From Actinomycetota bacterium (GTDB taxonomy: Bacteria > Actinomycetota > Acidimicrobiia > Acidimicrobiales > Iamiaceae), in NCBI GenBank assembly GCA_017882935.1, contig JADGOP010000168.1:1-5884 (forward strand): DNA of 5,884 nt, given 5' to 3'. Both the position numbers and the translations under genes were made by a program. Numbering within the stretch: the stretch's first letter is position 1; each line of letters begins with the position of its first letter. The notes under the pieces were generated by a model. The model saw only the letters and a list, made by a program, of their open reading frames with translations. It ran no database searches and was not told where the DNA came from. Below, piece after piece: positions 1-5,333 of the stretch.

Positions 1-675
1 CCGGCTCACCCCGAGCGGGACCACGCAGATCGAGGCCAGCTCCGGGTAGCGGTCGAGCACCCCGGTGAGGGTGTCGTGCAGCACCGCGCCGTCGTTGAGC
101 CCCGGGCACAGCACGATCTGGCCGTGCACCGTGATGCCGTGGTCGAGCAGCGCGCGCAGCCACCGCAGGCTGGTGGCGCCGCGGCGGTTGCGGAGCATGT
201 CGGCGCGCACGTCGGGGTCGGTGGCGTGGATGCTCACGTGCAGCGGCGACAGGTTCTCGGTGATGACCCGCTCGAGGTCGGCCTCGGTGAACCGCGTGAG
301 CGTGGTGAAGTTGCCGTAGAGGAAGGACAGGCGGTAGTCGTCGTCCTTCAGGTACAGGCTGCGGCGCATGCCCTTGGGCAGCTGGTAGATGAAGCAGAAC
401 TCGCAGTGGTTGTCGCAGGTGCGCACCCGGTCGAACACCGCCGAGTGCACCTCGATGCCGAGCGGCTCGCCCTCGGCCTTGGCGATGTCGACCTGCAGCT
501 CGAGCCCGCCGCGCCGCACGTCGAGCGTCGGCGACGCCGCGTCGGCCAGGAGCTGCCACTGCAGCACGTCGCGCGGGACGCTGCCGTCGATGCGCGCCAC
601 CTCGTCGCCCACGATGATGCCGGCCCGGTCGGCCGGCGACGCGGGCGCGACGGCAACAACCCGGGGCAACGACAT
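1..675 (-). CDS. PDZ-radical SAM-DUF512 family protein (N-terminal 225 residues, cut by window edge)
   Basis: Partial gene: the ATG at 675 opens 225 codons that run off the left edge, so the C-terminal part, including the expected DUF512 domain, is outside the window. Residues about 4-65 read as a PDZ-like module (ASPADRAGIIVGDEVARIDG). A radical SAM core follows, with C87, C91 and C94 in a CX3CX2C motif (CDNHCEFCF) that would bind a [4Fe-4S] cluster and S-adenosylmethionine. The family signatures LPKGMRRSLYLKDDDYRLSF (99-118), LYGNFTTL (119-126), SIHAT (148-152) and QIVLCPGLNDG (186-196) are all present. Family members are usually some 430-450 residues long and were first named as a putative FeS oxidoreductase in cyanobacteria; to my knowledge no reaction is established. 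It is probably cytoplasmic, as no signal peptide is seen. The gene diverges from ispH. A promoter element 6 nt before the ATG supports this start and a leaderless mRNA. The family call is firm; the function is unknown. Confidence 0.92.
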   Translation of the reverse strand, partial: MSLPRVVAVAPASPADRAGIIVGDEVARIDGSVPRDVLQWQLLADAASPTLDVRRGGLELQVDIAKAEGEPLGIEVHSAVFDRVRTCDNHCEFCFIYQLPKGMRRSLYLKDDDYRLSFLYGNFTTLTRFTEADLERVITENLSPLHVSIHATDPDVRADMLRNRRGATSLRWLRALLDHGITVHGQIVLCPGLNDGAVLHDTLTGVLDRYPELASICVVPLGVSR

Positions 676-681
676 GGCTCC

Positions 682-687
682 ACGGTA
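682..687 (-). promoter_or_regulatory. -10 element of the DUF512-family gene, leaderless arrangement
   Basis: On the minus strand TACCGT matches the actinobacterial -10 consensus TANNNT and ends 6 nt before the ATG at 675, which puts the predicted transcription start at or next to the start codon. No Shine-Dalgarno sequence lies between. A TTCGTC hexamer sits 19 nt upstream (712-707 on the minus strand), roughly where a -35 box would be, but it matches TTGACA poorly. The element is inferred from sequence alone. Confidence 0.5.
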
Positions 688-731
688 CCGGTCGGCCCAC
701 GCGATCGACGAAGCCGTGCTTCCTGGGACCT

Positions 732-776
732 CGGGCGGCTCCTTCGTCGCCTGCTCGGTCCGCCTCCGGCATCCTG
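732..776 (+). repeat. Imperfect direct repeat, copy 1 (ispH-distal)
   Basis: The first 20 nt (732-751, CGGGCGGCTCCTTCGTCGCC) are identical to 824-843, 92 nt downstream. Similarity continues in degenerate form to 776: a CCGCC block is followed by GGCATCCTG, which aligns with GGTACCCTG at the ispH promoter. This copy therefore looks like a decayed duplicate of the ispH promoter region. The CTTCGTCG within it (742-749) also pairs as an inverted repeat with CGACGAAG at 706-713, near the promoter of the divergent gene. Confidence 0.7.
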
Positions 777-823
777 CTGTCGTCCGGGGCGCTGCTCCGG
801 CTGGCGCCTGCGCAGCCTGATCC

Positions 824-865
824 CGGGCGGCTCCTTCGTCGCCGGTGCAGCCGCCCGGTACCCTG
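824..865 (+). repeat. Imperfect direct repeat, copy 2, overlapping the ispH promoter
   Basis: Its 20-nt core (824-843) is identical to 732-751, and the remainder aligns with 752-776 with a few substitutions and small gaps. It ends in the GGTACCCTG that carries the proposed ispH -10 element. CTTCGTCG (834-841) falls at about the -35 distance from that element, so the repeat may be a promoter or regulator-binding unit. The divergent intergenic region 676-871 holds no gene: I found no coding-like reading frame there and no recognisable RNA. Confidence 0.7.
859..864 (+). promoter_or_regulatory. -10 element of ispH, leaderless arrangement
   Basis: TACCCT fits TANNNT and ends 7 nt before the GTG at 872, placing the predicted transcription start on or beside that codon. 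The next upstream in-frame GTG (845) lies before this element and would not be transcribed from it. This favours 872 as the true start of ispH. No ribosome-binding sequence is visible. TTCGTC (835-840) lies 18 nt upstream but is a poor -35 match. Confidence 0.55.
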
Positions 866-871
866 GCGACC

Positions 872-1903
872 GTGAAGGTCGAACGGGTCCTGTTGGCGTC
901 GCCGCGAGGCTTCTGCGCCGGTGTCGAGATGGCCATCAAGGCGCTGGCCTGGATGGTCCGGGCGTTCGAGCCGCCCGTGTACTGCTACCACGAGATCGTC
1001 CACAACCAGGTGGTGGTGCAGCGCTTCCGCGACCTCGGCGTGGTGTTCGTCGACGACATCGCCGACGTCCCGCCCGGGCGGCCGGTGATGCTCTCCGCCC
1101 ACGGCTCGGCGCCCGACGTGGTGGCCGAGGCCCGCGCCGCGGGTGGCTACGTGGTCGACGCGGTGTGCCCCCTGGTCACCAAGGTGCACCACGAGGTGAA
1201 GACCCGGGCCGCCAAGGGCTTCCAGATCGTCTACATCGCCCACGAGGGTCACGAGGAGGCCGTCGGCACCATCGCCGAGGCCCCCGGCGCCATCCACCGG
1301 GTCGAGAGCTTCGACGAGGTCGCCGCGCTCCCCCAGTTCGACGCACCCGTTGCCCTCGTCGCCCAGACCACGCTCAGCCACCGCGACTGGTCCGGCCTCG
1401 CCGACGCCACCCGCGACCGCTTCCCCGACCTCTGGATGCCGGGCCGCAGCGACCTCTGCTTCGCCACCACCAACCGCCAGGGTGCCCTGTCGGAGATCGC
1501 CCACCGCTGCGATGCGGTCGTGGTGATCGGGTCGGCCAACTCGTCGAACACCCGGGCGCTCGAGAAGCTGGCCCGCGAGGCCGGCTGCGCCCGCGTCCAC
1601 CGCGTCAACGACGCCTCCGAGGTCCCCACCGACTTCGAGGGCGTGGTCGGCGTCACCGCCGGCGCCTCGGCACCCGACGAGCTCGTCGAGGCCGTCATCG
1701 CCACGCTCGCCCCGCGCGACGGCGTCGAGGAGGTGCGCATCACCGACGAGGACGAGTACTTCCCCCCACCCCGCAACCTGCGCGACCTCATCGCCGCCAT
1801 CGACATCGTGGCCACCTTCACCCTCGGCGGCTCCGTCCCGGGGCGTCCCGCCGTGAACGACCGCACCGTGCGCGCCAGCGAGGTCCTCGCCAGCCTGGCG
1901 TAG
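872..1903 (+). CDS. ispH: 4-hydroxy-3-methylbut-2-enyl diphosphate reductase (IspH/LytB)
   Basis: Cytoplasmic iron-sulfur enzyme that catalyses the last MEP-pathway step, reducing HMBPP to isopentenyl and dimethylallyl diphosphate, the isoprenoid precursors. The 343-residue product carries the three cluster cysteines: C15 in SPRGFCAGVEMAI, C99 in VCPLVTKVHHEV and C196 in LCFATTNRQ. It also has the substrate-binding residues of the family: H44 (IVHNQ), H77 (SAHGS), H127 and E129 (GHEEAVGT), T166-T167 (QTTLS), S224/S225-N226 (GSANSSNT) and S266 (TAGASAPD). The GTG at 872 was chosen because the conserved N terminus begins within a few residues of it and a -10 element lies 7 nt upstream; a GTG at 845 would add nine unconserved residues. 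The C terminus runs about 30 residues beyond the E. coli enzyme. Transcription diverges from the DUF512-family gene, and an HD-protein gene follows after 52 nt. Confidence 0.97.
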   Translation: MKVERVLLASPRGFCAGVEMAIKALAWMVRAFEPPVYCYHEIVHNQVVVQRFRDLGVVFVDDIADVPPGRPVMLSAHGSAPDVVAEARAAGGYVVDAVCPLVTKVHHEVKTRAAKGFQIVYIAHEGHEEAVGTIAEAPGAIHRVESFDEVAALPQFDAPVALVAQTTLSHRDWSGLADATRDRFPDLWMPGRSDLCFATTNRQGALSEIAHRCDAVVVIGSANSSNTRALEKLAREAGCARVHRVNDASEVPTDFEGVVGVTAGASAPDELVEAVIATLAPRDGVEEVRITDEDEYFPPPRNLRDLIAAIDIVATFTLGGSVPGRPAVNDRTVRASEVLASLA

Positions 1904-1911
1904 CCATGCCC

Positions 1912-1933
1912 GCCGGAGCCTGACAGCGCCGGC
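1912..1933 (+). terminator. Weak hairpin after ispH, possible partial terminator
   Basis: GCCGG (1912-1916) pairs with CCGGC (1929-1933). Two further pairs form inside after an A-G mismatch, leaving a 6-nt loop. There is no T-run after it. The loop coincides with the CTGACA proposed as the -35 box of the next gene, so the palindrome may be fortuitous or may act as an operator rather than a terminator. Confidence 0.25.
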
Positions 1934-1949
1934 TTCACGTGGGCACAAT
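1920..1949 (+). promoter_or_regulatory. Promoter of the HD-domain gene (-35 CTGACA, -10 CACAAT)
   Basis: CTGACA (1920-1925) matches TTGACA at five of six positions, and CACAAT (1944-1949) matches TATAAT at four of six. The 18-nt spacer is acceptable for a primary sigma factor. The -10 box ends 6 nt before the ATG at 1956, so transcription is predicted to start at or near that A, giving a leaderless mRNA. The GGGGAG touching the ATG is too close to work as a ribosome-binding site. This is the best-looking promoter in the window and implies that the HD gene can be expressed independently of ispH. Confidence 0.55.
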
Positions 1950-1955
1950 GGGGAG

Positions 1956-2528
1956 ATGTCCACCACCGAGGTCCCCAGGAGCTTCACCCGCATGGACGAG
2001 TCCACGGCCGAGCAGTGGGCCGTGATCGGTGCGGAGACGGTCGCCCACCAGGACCGCACCGCCGACCGCGTGCTCGACCTGCTGCGCTCGCTCGACACCA
2101 TCGTCGACGGCTTCGCCACCGACCAGCTCACGCACTGCCTCCAGACGGCAACCCTGGCCGAGCGCGCCGGGGCCGACGACGAGGTGGTCGTGGCCGCCCT
2201 GTGCCACGACATCGGCAAGGCCGTGAGCGTGCCGAACCACCCGGCCATCGCCGCCGCCATCATCAAGCCCTACGTGCGCGAGGAGGTCTACGAGATGATC
2301 CGCGTGCACCAGGACTTCCAGGGCCGCCACTACTACCACCACTTCGGCGGCAACCCCGACGCCCGCGAGACGCACCGCGCCGAGCTCACGTCCGAGCAGT
2401 TCGCCCTGGCGGAGACCTTCGCCGACGAGTGGGACCAGGTGGCGTTCGACCCGAACTACGACACCCTGCCGCTCGAGCACTTCGAGCCCAAGGTCCGGGC
2501 GGTCTTCCACCAGGCCCGCATGCTCTGA
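1956..2528 (+). CDS. HD-domain protein resembling MIOX/PhnZ-type diiron oxygenases
   Basis: A 190-residue soluble protein with an HD fold and no signal peptide or membrane segment. Candidate metal ligands are H60 (QLTHCLQTA), H84-D85 (CHDIGK), H95 (PNHP), H118 (IRVHQ) and D160 (DEWDQ). Their order and approximate spacing follow the six-ligand H...HD...H...H...D pattern of the mixed-valent diiron oxygenases PhnZ (2-aminoethylphosphonate catabolism) and MIOX (myo-inositol oxygenase). K88 in HDIGK corresponds to the substrate-binding lysine of MIOX. The QLxHxLQTAxxAxxAGA stretch and the FDPNYD...LEHFEP tail are typical of a widespread uncharacterised HD family. PhnZ itself has His where this protein has K88. 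No phosphonate or inositol genes are nearby, so the substrate is unknown, and a phosphohydrolase activity remains possible. The ATG at 1956 is supported by a promoter 6 nt upstream. The gene lies 52 nt after ispH and converges on plsC across a strong hairpin. Confidence 0.85.
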   Translation: MSTTEVPRSFTRMDESTAEQWAVIGAETVAHQDRTADRVLDLLRSLDTIVDGFATDQLTHCLQTATLAERAGADDEVVVAALCHDIGKAVSVPNHPAIAAAIIKPYVREEVYEMIRVHQDFQGRHYYHHFGGNPDARETHRAELTSEQFALAETFADEWDQVAFDPNYDTLPLEHFEPKVRAVFHQARML

Positions 2529-2552
2529 CGCTGGCCGACCCTGCGCGATCCG

Positions 2553-2589
2553 GGGACGGATAGGTGCGTCAGGCGCACCTGTCCGTCCC
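2553..2589. terminator. Bidirectional hairpin terminator between convergent genes
   Basis: Positions 2553-2568 (GGGACGGATAGGTGCG) and 2574-2589 (CGCACCTGTCCGTCCC) form a 16-bp stem with only one wobble pair (T2561 with G2581) and a 5-nt loop. It sits 24 nt after the HD-gene stop and 23 nt after the plsC stop on the other strand, in the middle of the convergent gap. There is no T-run on either side, as is common for high-GC actinobacterial terminators. Shared transcription termination is the simplest reading; a dispersed palindromic repeat is the alternative. Confidence 0.75.
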
Positions 2590-2612
2590 GAAGTCTGGTG
2601 TGGAGGCCGGGG

Positions 2613-3368
2613 TCAGTGGCTGTTGGGGGTGCCGGCGCGTTGCTGGGCCTCGTCGAAGAGGTCCTGCAGGACGGTGTGCAGGCGCAGGGTCTGGTCGCGC
2701 ACCGCGCTGCGGGGCACCCGACCCGAGTCGCCCTTCCGCGGCGGCTCCAGGGGCTCGCCCACCACCAGCACCACCTTGTGGGGCTTGATGAACTTGGCGC
2801 CCTTGGGCATGGCGGTCTGGGAGCCACCGATGCCGACGGGCACGATGCGGGCGCCGGTGCGGCCCTGCACGTAGGCCGGGCCGTCGAACAGCGGCTGCAC
2901 CTCGGGGCCCTGCTGGCGGGTGCCCTCGGGGAAGATCACGAGCGGCTCGCCGTTCTTGATGACGCCGATGCACGTCTTCAGCGCGTCGCGGTCGGGGGTG
3001 CCGCGGTGCACCGGGATGGCACCGAGGGCCGACCAGAGCTTGCCCCAGGCGCCCTTCCAGAGGGTGTCCTTGGCCAGGTAGCGCATGCGGGTGTTGTCCA
3101 TGGCCCACAGCGAGAGCAGGAAGTCGATGTTGGAGCGGTGGACCGGGGCGAGGATGAACGCCTCGCCGTCGGGGACGTGCTCGCGCCCGTGGACCTCGAC
3201 GCGGAACCACAGCTTCGAGACGCCGAGCAGGGCCACCCGCACCGTGCGGTAGAGCCGCAGCTGGCCCTTGGTGGGCAGCGCGAGCGGGTCGCTGCCGATC
3301 TTGACGCGCTCCTCGGCCACGCCGAGCCCCTCGGTCTTCGGCACAGGAGTGCCCGTCGGCTCGCTCAC
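2613..3368 (-). CDS. plsC: 1-acyl-sn-glycerol-3-phosphate acyltransferase family protein (PlsC-like)
   Basis: Membrane-associated acyltransferase of the PlsC/LPLAT family, expected to transfer an acyl chain to lysophosphatidate to make phosphatidate for phospholipids. The 251-residue protein shows the four family blocks in order: H77-X4-D82 (VHRSNIDF), GAIPVHRG (116-123), FPEGTR (146-151) and VPVGI (176-180). A valine precedes the catalytic His where Asn is usual. A short hydrophobic stretch around 43-54 may help membrane attachment. The GTG start at 3368 overlaps the cmk stop codon by 4 nt (GTGA), implying translational coupling; no Shine-Dalgarno sequence is visible. The reading frame stays open upstream across cmk, but that is an antiframe effect. 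It is the last gene of the minus-strand operon and ends just before the convergent hairpin. The family is certain, but acyl acceptor and donor cannot be read from the sequence. Confidence 0.9.
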   Translation of the reverse strand: MSEPTGTPVPKTEGLGVAEERVKIGSDPLALPTKGQLRLYRTVRVALLGVSKLWFRVEVHGREHVPDGEAFILAPVHRSNIDFLLSLWAMDNTRMRYLAKDTLWKGAWGKLWSALGAIPVHRGTPDRDALKTCIGVIKNGEPLVIFPEGTRQQGPEVQPLFDGPAYVQGRTGARIVPVGIGGSQTAMPKGAKFIKPHKVVLVVGEPLEPPRKGDSGRVPRSAVRDQTLRLHTVLQDLFDEAQQRAGTPNSH

Positions 3369-3997
3369 GGGAGCCGCCCGGCGAGTTGCGCCACGATGTC
3401 GTCGACCGACAGGTCGGAGGTGTCGACGATGATGGCGTCGTCGGCCTGGGTGAGCGGGCTGGCCTCGCGTCCCTCGTCGAGGGCGTCGCGCCGGGCCAGG
3501 TCGGCGGCGACCGCCTCGTAGCTGAGGTCGCTGACCTCCTTCGACCGGCGGGCGGCGCGGATCTCGGGCCGGGCGGTGAGGTACACCTTCAGCACCGCGT
3601 CGGGAAACACCACGGTGCCGATGTCGCGGCCTTCGAGGACGCCGCCGTCGCGGGACTGCGCCCACTCGCGCTGGCGCCGCACGAGGTCGGCACGGACCCG
3701 GGGGTTCGCCGCCACCACGCTCACGGCACGGGTGACCTCGGGGCCGCGGATCTCGATGCTGGCGTCGACGTCGTCGACCCGCACGGTGTCGCCTCCGACC
3801 TCGAGCTCGAGCTGGGGCACGAGGGTGGCGATGTCGTCGGCATCGGCCGGGTCGACCCCGCGGCGCAACGCCGCGAAGGTGACGGCCCGGTACATGGCAC
3901 CGGTGTCGAGGTACTCCAAGCCGAGGTGCTCGGCGAGCCGCCGTGCCACTGTGGACTTGCCCGACCCTGCGGGCCCGTCGATCGCGATCACCTTCAT
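3365..3997 (-). CDS. cmk: Cytidylate kinase (CMP/dCMP kinase)
   Basis: Cytoplasmic nucleoside monophosphate kinase that phosphorylates CMP and dCMP with ATP, feeding RNA, DNA and CDP-lipid synthesis. The 210-residue protein has the P-loop GPAGSGKS (8-15), the LDTGAMYRA block (30-38), the CMP-binding-domain signature RGPEVTRAVSVVAANPRVR (84-102), GRDIGTVVFPDA (123-134) and an arginine-rich lid region after YLTARPEIRAARR (139-151). It is slightly shorter than the E. coli and B. subtilis enzymes (about 225 residues). The ATG at 3997 is chosen because MKVIAIDGPAGSGKS is the standard N terminus; an upstream in-frame start at 4087 would overlap aroA and add 30 unrelated residues. It starts 11 nt after the aroA stop, with only a weak AGG upstream, and overlaps plsC by 4 nt. 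Confidence 0.97.
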   Translation of the reverse strand: MKVIAIDGPAGSGKSTVARRLAEHLGLEYLDTGAMYRAVTFAALRRGVDPADADDIATLVPQLELEVGGDTVRVDDVDASIEIRGPEVTRAVSVVAANPRVRADLVRRQREWAQSRDGGVLEGRDIGTVVFPDAVLKVYLTARPEIRAARRSKEVSDLSYEAVAADLARRDALDEGREASPLTQADDAIIVDTSDLSVDDIVAQLAGRLP

Positions 3998-4008
3998 CGG
4001 GCCAGAAC

Positions 4009-5328
4009 CTACCCGGCGGGTGGTGCGGGCCCGGCACGAAGCCCGTCGAGGACCTGGAAGAACGTGGGGAAGGTCTTGGTGACGCACGCCGGGTCGGCGA
4101 TGCGGATGCCGGGTACGCGCAACCCGAGCAGAGCGAAGCTCATCGCCATGCGGTGGTCGTCGTAGGTCTGCACGAGCGCCCCGTGCACCGCCCCCGGCCG
4201 GACCACGAAGCCGTCGTCCTCCTCGGCCGCGTCGACCCCGCAGCGGCGCAGCTCGGCCACCACCGCGGCGATGCGGTCGGTCTCCTTGCGGCGGATGAAG
4301 CCGATGCCGGTGACCCGGGTGGGCGTGGAGGCGAACGCGGCGACCGCCGCCAGGGTCTGCGCGGTGTCGGAGAGGTCGGACATGTCGACCTCGATGCCGT
4401 CGAGCCGACCGGTGCCGACCACCTCGGTGGCGCTGGCCTCGCGCCGGACCTCGGCGCCCATCTGCCCGAGGAGGTCCACGAACGCGGCGTCGCCCTGGCG
4501 CGACGCCGCCCCGAGCCCCTCGACGCCCCCCCGCCCGCCGCAGATGGCCGCCGCGGCGAAGAAGTACGAGGCCGCGCTGGCGTCGGGCTCGACCCGGTAG
4601 CTGGTGGCCCGGTACCCGCTGGGCGCCACGACGAAGGTGTGGTCGTCGGGCTCGTCGAGTCGGGCCCCGAACGCCGCCATCACCGCGCCCGTCAGCCCGA
4701 CGTAGGAGCGCGACACCAGCCCGGTGGTGAGCTCGACCCGGAGCCCCTCGGCCATGGCGGGGGCGGCCAGCAGCAGCCCGCTGAGGAACTGGCTCGACGT
4801 GTTGCCCGGCAGGGCCACGGTGCCGCCACGCAGGCCGCGGGCCTCGATGGTGAAGGGCACATGGCCCGGGTTGGCCGTGTCGTCGATGCCCGCGCCCAGC
4901 GTCCGGAGCGCGGCGATGGTGTCGCCCATGGGGCGGGTGCGCATGGGTGCGGCCGCGTCGACGAGGAAGCGGCCGCTGCCGAGGGCGGCGACCGGCACGA
5001 CGAAGCGCGTGGTGGTGCCCGACAGGCGGGTGTGGATCGACGCCTCGGCGCGCGGGACGGCGCCCGCGGCTCCGGTCACGGTGATGCGCGCCGCGGTTGG
5101 CTCGGTGAGCACCTCGAACCCCAGCGCCTGCAGCGCCTCTGTCATGGCCTCGGTGTCGTCGGCGAAGAGGGCGCCGTCGATGACCGACGTCCCCGAGGCC
5201 AGCACCGCGGCGACGAGGGCGCGGTTGGTGAGGCTCTTGGAGCCGGGCACGACGACGCCGGCGTCGAGCGTGCCGGCGAGGGGCTCGACGGCGAGCTCGG
5301 CGGGGAAGGTGGGCGGGTCGGCGGCCAC
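4009..5328 (-). CDS. aroA: 3-phosphoshikimate 1-carboxyvinyltransferase (EPSP synthase)
   Basis: Joins shikimate-3-phosphate and phosphoenolpyruvate to make EPSP, the sixth step of the shikimate pathway leading to chorismate and the aromatic amino acids. The 439-residue length is normal. Active-site motifs are VPGSKSLTNRA (27-37, K31), SGTTTRF (103-109), D321 in DMSDLSDTAQT (315-325), RRKETDR (346-352, E349), YDDHRMAMS (389-397) and VTKTFPTF (416-423, K418). The protein is cytoplasmic. The phosphoenolpyruvate-site loop has Phe (109) where E. coli has Pro101, as I recall for other actinobacterial enzymes. The GTG at 5328 gives a typical N terminus and lies 5 nt after the tyrA stop, with no Shine-Dalgarno sequence, so translation is probably coupled. 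It sits naturally between tyrA, which uses chorismate-derived prephenate, and cmk. Confidence 0.97.
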   Translation of the reverse strand: MAADPPTFPAELAVEPLAGTLDAGVVVPGSKSLTNRALVAAVLASGTSVIDGALFADDTEAMTEALQALGFEVLTEPTAARITVTGAAGAVPRAEASIHTRLSGTTTRFVVPVAALGSGRFLVDAAAPMRTRPMGDTIAALRTLGAGIDDTANPGHVPFTIEARGLRGGTVALPGNTSSQFLSGLLLAAPAMAEGLRVELTTGLVSRSYVGLTGAVMAAFGARLDEPDDHTFVVAPSGYRATSYRVEPDASAASYFFAAAAICGGRGGVEGLGAASRQGDAAFVDLLGQMGAEVRREASATEVVGTGRLDGIEVDMSDLSDTAQTLAAVAAFASTPTRVTGIGFIRRKETDRIAAVVAELRRCGVDAAEEDDGFVVRPGAVHGALVQTYDDHRMAMSFALLGLRVPGIRIADPACVTKTFPTFFQVLDGLRAGPAPPAG

Positions 5329-5333
5329 GGGGG

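Noticed and set aside
788..819. Overlapping short inverted repeats (GGCGC/GCGCC and GGCTG/CAGCC) in the divergent intergenic region
   Set aside because: The stems are 5 bp with loops of 9-11 nt and compete with each other. No gene ends here, so a terminator is not expected, and GC-rich DNA gives such pairings easily.
845..871. Upstream GTG start for ispH
   Set aside because: It would add nine unconserved residues and precede the proposed -10 element, so it would not lie on the leaderless transcript.
76..1923. Plus-strand 615-codon open frame spanning the DUF512 gene, the intergenic region and ispH
   Set aside because: It crosses two genes in wrong frames and the promoter region, and its product is arginine/glycine-rich without domains. 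Its last codons (ATG at 1906 to TGA at 1923, MPAGA) also form a five-codon mini-frame after ispH that I consider chance.
1936..1941. CACGTG palindrome between the -35 and -10 boxes of the HD gene
   Set aside because: A single 6-bp palindrome is expected by chance in GC-rich DNA, and there is no second copy or flanking symmetry to suggest an operator.
3369..4037. In-frame upstream extension of plsC across cmk on the minus strand
   Set aside because: This stretch is a second open frame within cmk, rich in Arg and Pro and unrelated to acyltransferases. The GTG at 3368 overlapping the cmk stop is the natural start.
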